Source of the DNA: WJMT01 sp964599635
Lineage (GTDB): Bacteria; Acidobacteriota; Aminicenantia; Aminicenantales; Aminicenantaceae
Direction of reading: 5' to 3'
Length of the DNA: 32,271 nucleotides
Assembly (NCBI GenBank): GCA_964599635.1
Contig: CAZRGM010000004.1
Coordinates: 1 to 32,271, forward strand
A program made the translations under genes and the position numbers. The notes below the pieces were generated by a model. That model did no database searches. It was not told the origin of the DNA and saw nothing but the letters and a program-made list of their open reading frames with translations. Below are positions 1 through 6,077 of the stretch, in pieces. Numbering within the stretch: position 1 is the stretch's first letter; each line of letters begins with the position of its first letter.

Positions 1-80
1 GAGTTACGGAAGCGCCGAGAAAAACGAAGAAGAATGGCGTTAAAAATCTGAAGGAAGCTTAAGCCATATTTGAATTTCAG
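1..80 (+). repeat. Family 1 structured repeat, copy 0 (5' part cut by window edge)
   Basis: Bases 1-53 match 341-393 almost base for base (one difference, at 14 versus 354), so this is the 3' part of the same element that is complete at 253-393. The similarity to the copy at 26985-27152 (minus strand) runs further: GCCATATTTGAATTTCA at 63-79 corresponds to GCCATATCTTAATTTCA in that copy. The 5' half lies outside the window. No coding potential is evident. Confidence 0.85.
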
Positions 81-86
81 CTTTTA

Positions 87-127
87 TGAATACCCCAGAT
101 TTTTGGTCAATTTCCTGGGGGTATTCA
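87..127. other. Imperfect inverted repeat / hairpin in the non-coding left end
   Basis: TGAATACCCCAG at 87-98 faces CTGGGGGTATTCA at 115-127, giving a 12-bp stem with one bulged G around a 16-nt loop. There is no T-run on either side that would make it a standard intrinsic terminator. It lies between two family 1 copies. The rest of 128-252 shows no gene or recognisable signal. Confidence 0.5.
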
Positions 128-252
128 CGAGTCAAGATTATAAGCCTCATGTATAGAGGAAGAAGGGCAACCATTTTTAATCGTGAATCATCAAAATCAG
201 ATATTCTAACCAATAACAACGCACAGCTTTATGAAATTCAGGTGCGGCTTAG

Positions 253-393
253 GCGCCATTGAAGATTTAGCCTTCTGATGAGTTTTTTGAGGGTATCCGG
301 CTAAGCCGGACGCTGAGTATGTCTGACCCACGGACGGGGGGAGTTACGGAAGCACCGAGAAAAACGAAGAAGAATGGCGTTAAAAATCTGAAG
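253..393 (+). repeat. Family 1 structured repeat, copy 1 (complete core)
   Basis: The core 253-389 aligns without gaps to the reverse complement of 27016-27152, with 10 differences in 137 positions. Predicted pairing: 254-260 with 373-379 (CGCCATT/AATGGCG), 272-276 with 368-372 (CTTCT/AGAAG), 282-287 with 360-365 (GTTTTT/AAAAAC), 311-314 with 351-354, and an apical hairpin 296-301 with 305-310 (TCCGGC/GCCGGA). AGATTT at 263-268, inside the bulge of the basal stem, can pair with AAATCT at 384-389 just outside it, a possible H-type pseudoknot. Several differences between copies are compensatory. The element has no open reading frame of note and is rich in G-runs compared with its surroundings. 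Confidence 0.88.
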
Positions 394-400
394 TAAGCGA

Positions 401-418
401 CAATCCTACTGCCCGATT
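401..418 (+). repeat. 18-bp flanking repeat X, left copy
   Basis: CAATCCTACTGCCCGATT here is identical to 27155-27172. In this locus it lies 3' of the family 1 core; at the right locus it lies at the other end of the core and in the opposite relative orientation. That arrangement is what remnants of a terminal inverted repeat would look like if each locus had kept only one recognisable end. Confidence 0.75.
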
Positions 419-435
419 TATTCATTTTATACATC

Positions 436-909
436 TCAGCGGACCAAAGGAAAATACGGCTTCAGTGCCAGATCCACAGCCTGTTCTGGGGTATCTGCTT
501 TAATGATCCCATCGATCTCCCAGGTGCCGATTCCTATGATTTTTTTCTCTTGGATGAATCCATAGGCAATCTCAGAGAGGGTTCCGTATTGTCCGTCTAC
601 GGCTATCAACACATCTGAGTTCATCACGACCAGAGAGTTTCGGGAATAACCAAATCCTGTGGCAATGGGAATGTCTATGTAGGGGTTAGCGCCATTTAGG
701 GAGTTTCCAGGAAGGATACCTATGCTGAGTCCGCCTGCTTCTTTATTTCCTTTGGCTGCGGCCTCCATAACTCCGCTCAATCCTCCACATACAAGGACAG
801 CTTTTTTCTCCCCAATCAATCGGCCTACTTCATAGGCTTTTTTACGAAATTCGGGACTGGGATAGGCGCCTCCGATGACTCCTATCCTGACTCTTTTTCG
901 AATGTTCAT
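436..909 (-). CDS. TIGR00725/LOG-family Rossmann-fold protein
   Basis: A 157-residue protein of the LOG / TIGR00725 superfamily, relatives of lysine-decarboxylase-like phosphoribohydrolases and of DprA. Visible motifs are an N-terminal beta-strand followed by GVIGGAYPSP (10-19), GGLSGVMEA (42-50), SRN (89-91) and GQYGTLSE (106-113), the last matching the family signature around the nucleotide site, although it reads GQYGT where classical LOG enzymes have PGGxGT. Members are usually proposed to bind or hydrolyse nucleotides; the substrate of this subgroup is not established. The ATG is preceded by AAGGA six bases upstream, supporting the start. It is transcribed divergently from the glycosyltransferase cluster and stands alone on its strand. 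Family is confident; activity is not. Confidence 0.85.
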   Translation of the reverse strand: MNIRKRVRIGVIGGAYPSPEFRKKAYEVGRLIGEKKAVLVCGGLSGVMEAAAKGNKEAGGLSIGILPGNSLNGANPYIDIPIATGFGYSRNSLVVMNSDVLIAVDGQYGTLSEIAYGFIQEKKIIGIGTWEIDGIIKADTPEQAVDLALKPYFPLVR

Positions 910-1031
910 TGTTTATCCTTAATGGCTGTCTAGCCTGTTTATGTCAACTCAACATGAATATTTCCGGCCTAATATGATATTATAATGCAAACGGATACGG
1001 TGAGAAAGGGATAAATAAAAATATCATCTTA

Positions 1032-1060
1032 TTGAATATGCAGGTTAAATTGATTAAAAT
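1032..1060 (+). promoter_or_regulatory. Candidate promoter for the polysaccharide cluster
   Basis: TTGAAT (1032-1037) and TAAAAT (1055-1060) are separated by exactly 17 bp, a reasonable -35/-10 pair. Transcription would begin near 1067, giving a leader of only about 13 nt that just contains the GGAG ribosome site at 1069-1072. A second TATAAT at 981-986 lacks a good -35. Prediction by eye only. Confidence 0.35.
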
Positions 1061-1079
1061 GCGGAAAAAGGAGTCATCC

Positions 1080-1301
1080 ATGAAAAAAGAAAAAGAATTT
1101 TTGGAGATCAGAACTTTAAGCGAGGAGGAGAATAGAGAATTGATCCAGGAAATTGAAAACATTTTGACGGAGAAAGCAAAGAAAGGTGTGTTTTCAGATA
1201 AAGAGATCAGAGAAATCGAAGAGATGGAGCTTGAGCCGAATTTGGACATAAGGGATGTGATGGGAGTCTGGGAAGATATGATGTTTAAACCAAAAAAGTG
1301 A
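1080..1301 (+). CDS. Small charged protein of unknown function
   Basis: A 73-residue, highly charged and mostly helical-looking protein without a membrane segment or signal peptide. I do not recognise a family. The reading frame is open from 1032, but the ATG at 1080 is chosen because AAAAGGAG lies seven bases upstream and the upstream codons have no ribosome site. The N-terminal half is rich in Glu and Lys; the C-terminal third has the run MELEPNLDIRDVMGVWEDMM. Its stop codon is 11 bases before the start of the next gene, so the two are probably co-transcribed and coupled. Position at the head of a glycosyltransferase cluster suggests, but does not show, a regulatory or assembly role there. 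Confidence 0.6.
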   Translation: MKKEKEFLEIRTLSEEENRELIQEIENILTEKAKKGVFSDKEIREIEEMELEPNLDIRDVMGVWEDMMFKPKK

Positions 1302-1312
1302 AGGGAATCCAA

Positions 1313-1810
1313 ATGGATGAACCTCAAAAACAAGGCCTGTCAGAAAAAACTGCGGTGGATAAGATTAGAATCAATTATAAAAATGTCAGTTCTGCGGATA
1401 TTATGAGGCAGATCAAAGAGGAAATAGGCAAGGAAAACAGCCCCGAATCAAGAACCGCTTCCACAGCCGTTAAAGAAAAAAGAAATGAGATGAAATCTTT
1501 TGTCAGAACTGTTTTGGTTCAGTTCATGAGACCGTTTCGACCTTTGATAAAAGTTTTGATCCACGATTCCTATCAGGATTTAGTGAAAGGGATTGAAGAG
1601 AGGCTTCAAAGGCTGGAACAAGAAAAAAGTGATGAGCGTGAAAAAGAATATATTAAGCTTCTCTACGGGTTGTCTCATAACATTGTGGTGGAACTGACCA
1701 AGCTTAAAATAGAAGTGGATGACCTGAGAGTTAAAGTCAGTATTTTGGAGAAGGAATTTGAAAATTTTAAAAAAAGGGAAAGAGCTCTGGAAAAGCATGT
1801 TTTCAAGTAA
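1313..1810 (+). CDS. Coiled-coil protein of the polysaccharide cluster, function unknown
   Basis: A 165-residue soluble protein. The ATG at 1313 is preferred over an in-frame GTG at 1298 because AAGGGAA lies five bases upstream of it. The N-terminal segment DKIRINYKNVSSADIMRQIK resembles a short motif I associate with the N-termini of methyltransferases and other proteins in bacterial exopolysaccharide and O-antigen clusters; that resemblance is from memory. A middle segment (about residues 58-90) is basic and partly hydrophobic (RPFRPLIKVLI), followed by a long heptad-like helix from about 90 to 160, probably a coiled coil. No catalytic motif is visible. It sits directly before three glycosyltransferases and could be a scaffold or chain-length-type partner, which is inference. 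Confidence 0.65.
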   Translation: MDEPQKQGLSEKTAVDKIRINYKNVSSADIMRQIKEEIGKENSPESRTASTAVKEKRNEMKSFVRTVLVQFMRPFRPLIKVLIHDSYQDLVKGIEERLQRLEQEKSDEREKEYIKLLYGLSHNIVVELTKLKIEVDDLRVKVSILEKEFENFKKRERALEKHVFK

Positions 1811-1839
1811 ACACATGGCTTGATTTCAGGAATATATTG

Positions 1840-2898
1840 GTGCAAGTACATCAGTTTGCAACATCATTATCTTACGGAGATGCTATCTCTGATGAAATGC
1901 TGGAAATAAGGAGAGCTTTGAGGCAGAACGGCTATGATTCAGAAATATTTGTCAAATATTATGATAACAGAACAGCAAAGTATTCCAGAGATTACAAGGA
2001 GTACATAAATTTCAGTTCACAAAAAAATATCGTCATATTTCATTTTTCCATAGGCTCCCCTGTATCAAAGATGTTCTTTCGGATCCCGGATAAAAAAGTA
2101 ATGATTTATCATAACATCACTCCCTATAAGTATTTCATGGATACCCATCGAATATTGACGAAAGAATGCTATAAGGGACGTCTTGAACTTAAATTGTTTG
2201 CAGAGAAAGTTAACCTGGCTCTTGGAGATTCAGAGTATAACCGAAAGGAACTCGAAGAGGTGGGATATAAAAAGACAGGGGTTCTTCCTATCCTTCTTGA
2301 CCTGTCTAAATTTGATGAGAAAGGAGACCCGGTCACGAGAGAAATTTTCAATAATGGGAAGAAAACCCTTTTATTTATAGGGAGAGTTGCGCCTCATAAA
2401 AAATTTGAAGATGTGATCAAAGTTTTTTATTTTTATAAAAAATATTTTAATGATGAATCTCAGCTGATTTTAATTGGGGATTACAGAGGGATGGAAAAAT
2501 ACTATGGAGGCCTTCAAAGGCTCGTAAACAAGCTGATATTAGAAGATGTTCATATAACGGGCCATGTGGATTTTTCGGAGTTGGCGGCCTACTTTAAGAT
2601 TGGAGACCTTTATTTAAGCATGAGTGAACATGAGGGATTCGGAGTTCCCTTGATAGAAGCTTTTTATAATCAGATTCCTGTGGTAGCCTATGAAGCCGGG
2701 GCAGTCCGAGAGACAATGAATAAAGGAGGGGCCCTGATTAAAGAGAAAAAAATGCTCAGCACGGCTGCTCTTATTGATAAAATCAATAGAGATAGGGAAT
2801 TTAGGGAGATGTTGATCTGTTCTCAAAATAAAGCGCTGGAAAAGTACCAAAGAAAGAATGTGAGCCGGATTTTGATAGAATATATTAGAGAGGTTTAA
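1840..2898 (+). CDS. GT4-family glycosyltransferase (first of a tandem pair)
   Basis: A 352-residue GT-B glycosyltransferase of family GT4, probably transferring a sugar from a nucleotide-sugar donor during cell-surface polysaccharide synthesis at the cytoplasmic face. The N-terminal acceptor domain has the QVHQF...GDAISD start and the HNITP motif (91-95); the C-terminal donor domain has FIGRVAPHKKFED (179-191) and the EX7E motif E265-E273 (EGFGVPLIE). I choose the GTG at 1840 rather than the TTG at 1837: it puts AGGA eight bases upstream and makes the N-terminus M-QVHQF line up exactly with M-KVNQM of the downstream paralogue. The next gene starts four bases after the stop. Donor and acceptor cannot be told from sequence. 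Confidence 0.9.
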   Translation: MQVHQFATSLSYGDAISDEMLEIRRALRQNGYDSEIFVKYYDNRTAKYSRDYKEYINFSSQKNIVIFHFSIGSPVSKMFFRIPDKKVMIYHNITPYKYFMDTHRILTKECYKGRLELKLFAEKVNLALGDSEYNRKELEEVGYKKTGVLPILLDLSKFDEKGDPVTREIFNNGKKTLLFIGRVAPHKKFEDVIKVFYFYKKYFNDESQLILIGDYRGMEKYYGGLQRLVNKLILEDVHITGHVDFSELAAYFKIGDLYLSMSEHEGFGVPLIEAFYNQIPVVAYEAGAVRETMNKGGALIKEKKMLSTAALIDKINRDREFREMLICSQNKALEKYQRKNVSRILIEYIREV

Positions 2899-2902
2899 AG
2901 TC

Positions 2903-3970
2903 ATGAAAGTGAATCAAATGGTGCCCAGTTTTCACAGGGGAGATGCGATAGGGGATACGGCCAGCCATATAAAAAAATTTCTATTGTCTCAGGGATTTGA
3001 GTCCGAGATCTACTGCTTCGAACGGGATCAGGGTTTAGAACAGGATTCCAAGCTGTTTGCACATTTTCCTGAACCGGACCGGAAAGATATAACCCTATTT
3101 CATTTTGCGCTGCCTTCGCCCATGACCGAAGCATTTAAGAATATTTCCGGGAAAAAAGTGATCATTTATCACAATATCACTCCTCCTGAGTTTTTTAAAA
3201 ATTTCAGTGAAGAAATGACTCAGATCACTCATCTAGGACGAGAACAGATAGCGACCCTAGCTTCAACCACTCATTTTGCACTGGCTGATTCTGAATTCAA
3301 CCGCCAAGAACTTGAAAATTTTGGATTCAAGCCCACAGATGTTTTTCCTTTATTTGTTGATTTTGAAAAATACAAACAGCCTATGGATCCGTTTGTCTAC
3401 AACCTTTATCATGATGAGAGAATAAACATTTTGTTCATAGGAAGGATTGTTCCCAATAAGAGAATTGAAGATTTGCTCAGAGTCCTCCAGTATTATAAAA
3501 AATTTATATCTCCTTTGGTCAGGCTGATTATTGTCGGAAAGAAAAACTCTCTTCCTAAATATTATCAGGCTCTGATCAAATTTATGGATGAGTTCTTTCT
3601 CCAGCCGGACGAAGTTGTGTTTACAGGTCATATCCCAGATTCGGAGATGTTTGCTTTCTATAAGGTTTCGGATGTGTTTTTATCTTTAAGTCAGCATGAG
3701 GGTTTTGGGCTTCCTTTGATCGAGAGTCTGGTGTTTGACCTTCCTGTGGTGGCCTATAACTGTACGGCTGTCCCCTATACCCTGGGGAATAGCGGTATTT
3801 TAGTGAACAGCATGGACTTCAGAAAGCTGGGGGAGCTTGTCCATAAAATAGCCGTTGACAAAAAATTGAGAGAAAAGGTCCTCAAAGGGCAGAGGCAAAG
3901 GCTGAGTGAATTCAAGTCACTCAATTCCCAAAATAAATTGCTGGATTATATTAAATTTTTATCTTCATAA
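2903..3970 (+). CDS. GT4-family glycosyltransferase (second of a tandem pair)
   Basis: A 355-residue GT4 enzyme clearly paralogous to the gene just upstream: same length, same N-terminal pattern (MKVNQM, then GDAIGD), HNITP at 90-94, FIGRIVPNKRIED (178-190) and the EX7E pair E266-E274 (EGFGLPLIE). Similarity extends end to end, so this is a tandem gene duplication with divergence, presumably giving two transferases that act on consecutive linkages of one glycan. AGAGG lies about ten bases before the ATG, within the end of the upstream gene, which points to coupled translation. No membrane segment is seen, so it should be cytoplasmic or peripherally membrane-bound. Confidence 0.9.
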   Translation: MKVNQMVPSFHRGDAIGDTASHIKKFLLSQGFESEIYCFERDQGLEQDSKLFAHFPEPDRKDITLFHFALPSPMTEAFKNISGKKVIIYHNITPPEFFKNFSEEMTQITHLGREQIATLASTTHFALADSEFNRQELENFGFKPTDVFPLFVDFEKYKQPMDPFVYNLYHDERINILFIGRIVPNKRIEDLLRVLQYYKKFISPLVRLIIVGKKNSLPKYYQALIKFMDEFFLQPDEVVFTGHIPDSEMFAFYKVSDVFLSLSQHEGFGLPLIESLVFDLPVVAYNCTAVPYTLGNSGILVNSMDFRKLGELVHKIAVDKKLREKVLKGQRQRLSEFKSLNSQNKLLDYIKFLSS

Positions 3971-3986
3971 AACGACAAAATTATAA

Positions 3987-5165
3987 ATGAAAATAGCTTT
4001 TGTGGTTCAAAGATATGGAGAAGAAGTCATGGGAGGTTCAGAATTTCACTGCAGGCAGGTCGCTGAAAAGCTGGCGGATGAAGGCTTTGACTGTACGGTG
4101 TTTACCACAACGGCCAAAGATTATATAACCTGGCGGAATGAATACTCTCAGGGAAGGTCAGAGCTGAATAAAGTGGAAGTCAGACGTTTTAAAGTTAAAA
4201 AAGAAAGGGATATCCAAGCATTCAATCAATATTCTGATTGGATCTTTTCAAATGAACACACCCATGAACAGGAGATTCAGTGGCTGGAACAGCAGGGCCC
4301 TTACTGTCCGGATTTGGTTGAAGCCTTGAGAAATGAAGAGCATAAGTTTGACGTGTTTGTTTTTTTTACCTATCTTTATTACAACACGTATTGGGGCCTT
4401 CAAAACATTAAGAAACCTAAAATTCTGGTGCCTACAGCTCATGATGAACCCCCCCTTCATCTTGATATCATGAAGTCAGTTTTTGAGCTCCCCAATGCTT
4501 TTATATTTAATACAGAATCCGAAAAAAGAATGCTCTATAGAAATTTCCGCCTTAATGGAAAGTATCAGGATACAGTAGGAGTGGGGATTGATATTTCAGG
4601 CTCTTCGGATATCAAGGATTTTTTAAGGAAGTACAATCTGAACTTTCCCTATATTCTCTATGCAGGGCGTATAGAGAGGGGCAAAGGGTGCCAGGATCTG
4701 ATTGATTATTTTGAGAAATACTCTTCCCAAAGGCCTGAGCTGGAACTTGTATTGATAGGGAAGCTTTTGATGAGACTCCCTGATCAGAAAAGGATTCATT
4801 ATGTTGGTTTTATTCCAGTCAATGATAAAAATGCGGCCATGAAGGCAGCCCTTTTAACGGTTCATCCTTCTTATCTGGAGAGTCTTTGTATGGCCGCCCT
4901 TGAGTCTTTGGCTTTAGAGACTCCTATTTTGGTTCAGGAAAGAACAGAGCCTCTCAAAGACCACTGTTTGAAAAGCAATGGGGGCCTGTGGTATTCCAGT
5001 TATGAGGAATTTGAGGCAGGGATCGAGCTTTTATGGAAGGACGGAAGGCTGAGGAATATAATGGGCCAAAACGGGCGTTTATACGTGGAGAAGCATTACT
5101 CCTGGAGAAAAGTCATTGATAAATATATAAAAGCATTTGAATTTTTTGGATTTGACTCTCAGTGA
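3987..5165 (+). CDS. GT4-family glycosyltransferase, different subgroup
   Basis: A 392-residue GT-B glycosyltransferase unlike the tandem pair upstream. The N-terminus MKIAFVVQRYGEEVMGGSEF with the GGSE loop is typical of GT4 acceptor domains; residues 118-160 (FDVFVFFTYLYYNTYWG, then PTAHDEPP) form the inter-domain region. The donor domain has ILYAGRIERGKGCQDLI (223-239) and an EX7E motif E298-E306 (ESLCMAALE). The gene starts 16 bases after its neighbour and lacks a clear Shine-Dalgarno sequence, so it may rely on coupling. It probably works in the same glycan pathway; its donor sugar is unknown. Confidence 0.88.
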   Translation: MKIAFVVQRYGEEVMGGSEFHCRQVAEKLADEGFDCTVFTTTAKDYITWRNEYSQGRSELNKVEVRRFKVKKERDIQAFNQYSDWIFSNEHTHEQEIQWLEQQGPYCPDLVEALRNEEHKFDVFVFFTYLYYNTYWGLQNIKKPKILVPTAHDEPPLHLDIMKSVFELPNAFIFNTESEKRMLYRNFRLNGKYQDTVGVGIDISGSSDIKDFLRKYNLNFPYILYAGRIERGKGCQDLIDYFEKYSSQRPELELVLIGKLLMRLPDQKRIHYVGFIPVNDKNAAMKAALLTVHPSYLESLCMAALESLALETPILVQERTEPLKDHCLKSNGGLWYSSYEEFEAGIELLWKDGRLRNIMGQNGRLYVEKHYSWRKVIDKYIKAFEFFGFDSQ

Positions 5166-5199
5166 GGTTTATGTAAAAATTTAAAAACAGAATAAGTCC

Positions 5200-6000
5200 A
5201 TGGCATTTGTTAATTATTCCGCGAAAAATATTGCCATAAAGATTGTCTATTATGGTCCTGGCTTAAGCGGAAAGACAACAAATCTTCGTTATATATACAG
5301 TAAAATGGACCCTGAATCTAGGGGGGACCTGTTATGCCTTGAAACGCCTATGGAAAGGACTATTTTTTTTGATCTTCTTCCTATAAAAGCAGGCCTTATT
5401 CATGACTTTCGGGTCCATTTTCAGCTTATGACTGTTCCCGGGCAGGTCTTTTATGAAGCCTCCAGGAAGAGCGTTCTCAAAGGGGCAGATGGGATTGTTT
5501 TTGTCGCGGATTCTCAGATCCCCTTACTTGATGCGAACCTGGAAAATTTTGATGGATTGAGAAGAAACCTTGTGGATTATGATGTGGATTTAAATTTCAT
5601 GCCTCTGGTTTTTCAGTACAACAAAAGAGATCTTGATAATCTTATTCCAGTGGAGACATTTAACAGTCTCTTAAATCCTTTGAATCTTCCTTACATTGAA
5701 TCTCAGGCTATAAATGGCAAGGGATCTTTTGAGACACTTAAACAAATAGCCAAGTTAACTGTCCCTATAGTGAAAGAAAAAATTTTTGGCGAAAAAAGAG
5801 AACCTGAGAAAAAAGAGAAAGAAAAGAGAAAGGAAGCTGTGAAGAAAGCCAGAAAAGAGAGAGAAAACGCTAAGAAAGAGATCGATTTTACAAAGAAGAA
5901 GGAAGATCCTCATATCAGGTTGACCAAGATAAAGTTTCAGTCTCAAACTGACATTGAAAAACAAGTGGAAGAACTAACAAAAGAGTTTCTCAAGAAATAA
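5200..6000 (+). CDS. mglA: MglA-like small GTPase with basic C-terminal extension
   Basis: A Ras-like GTPase of the MglA family, which in motile or polarised bacteria switches between GTP and GDP states to place proteins at a cell pole. The G domain covers residues 1-197: P-loop GPGLSGKT (19-26), switch I region ETPMERTIFFD (48-58), VPGQ (79-82), VFVADSQ (100-106) and NKRD (141-144). Typical MglA proteins end near residue 195; this one adds about 70 residues, first a Lys/Glu-rich stretch (198-235) and then a possible helix. No MglB (roadblock) partner is in the window. It follows the glycosyltransferases by 34 bases in the same direction, which may mean control of where polysaccharide is made; that link is inference. 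Confidence 0.88.
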   Translation: MAFVNYSAKNIAIKIVYYGPGLSGKTTNLRYIYSKMDPESRGDLLCLETPMERTIFFDLLPIKAGLIHDFRVHFQLMTVPGQVFYEASRKSVLKGADGIVFVADSQIPLLDANLENFDGLRRNLVDYDVDLNFMPLVFQYNKRDLDNLIPVETFNSLLNPLNLPYIESQAINGKGSFETLKQIAKLTVPIVKEKIFGEKREPEKKEKEKRKEAVKKARKERENAKKEIDFTKKKEDPHIRLTKIKFQSQTDIEKQVEELTKEFLKK

Positions 6001-6007
6001 AGAAACA

Positions 6008-6020
6008 GTTTACAGTAAAC
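6008..6020. other. 13-bp palindrome between mglA-like gene and comM
   Basis: GTTTACAGTAAAC is a perfect palindrome around a central A. As RNA it would form only a 4-bp stem, too weak for a terminator; as DNA it could be a repressor half-site pair. Nothing else supports a role. Confidence 0.25.
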
Positions 6021-6077
6021 ATTTTCATCCCTTTGATAAATAACAACAATTGTGTACGTCTTTATGAATAGAGATCA

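Noticed and set aside
1..435. CRISPR array suggested by repeated sequence at the left end
   Set aside because: Only two partial-to-full copies about 340 bases apart, each about 140 bp long with internal hairpins, and no regular short spacers.
980..1333. 117-codon open frame on the minus strand, rich in Phe, Ser and Ile
   Set aside because: Antisense to the 73-residue gene, which has a good ribosome site; the hydrophobic composition is what the complement of A-rich codons produces.
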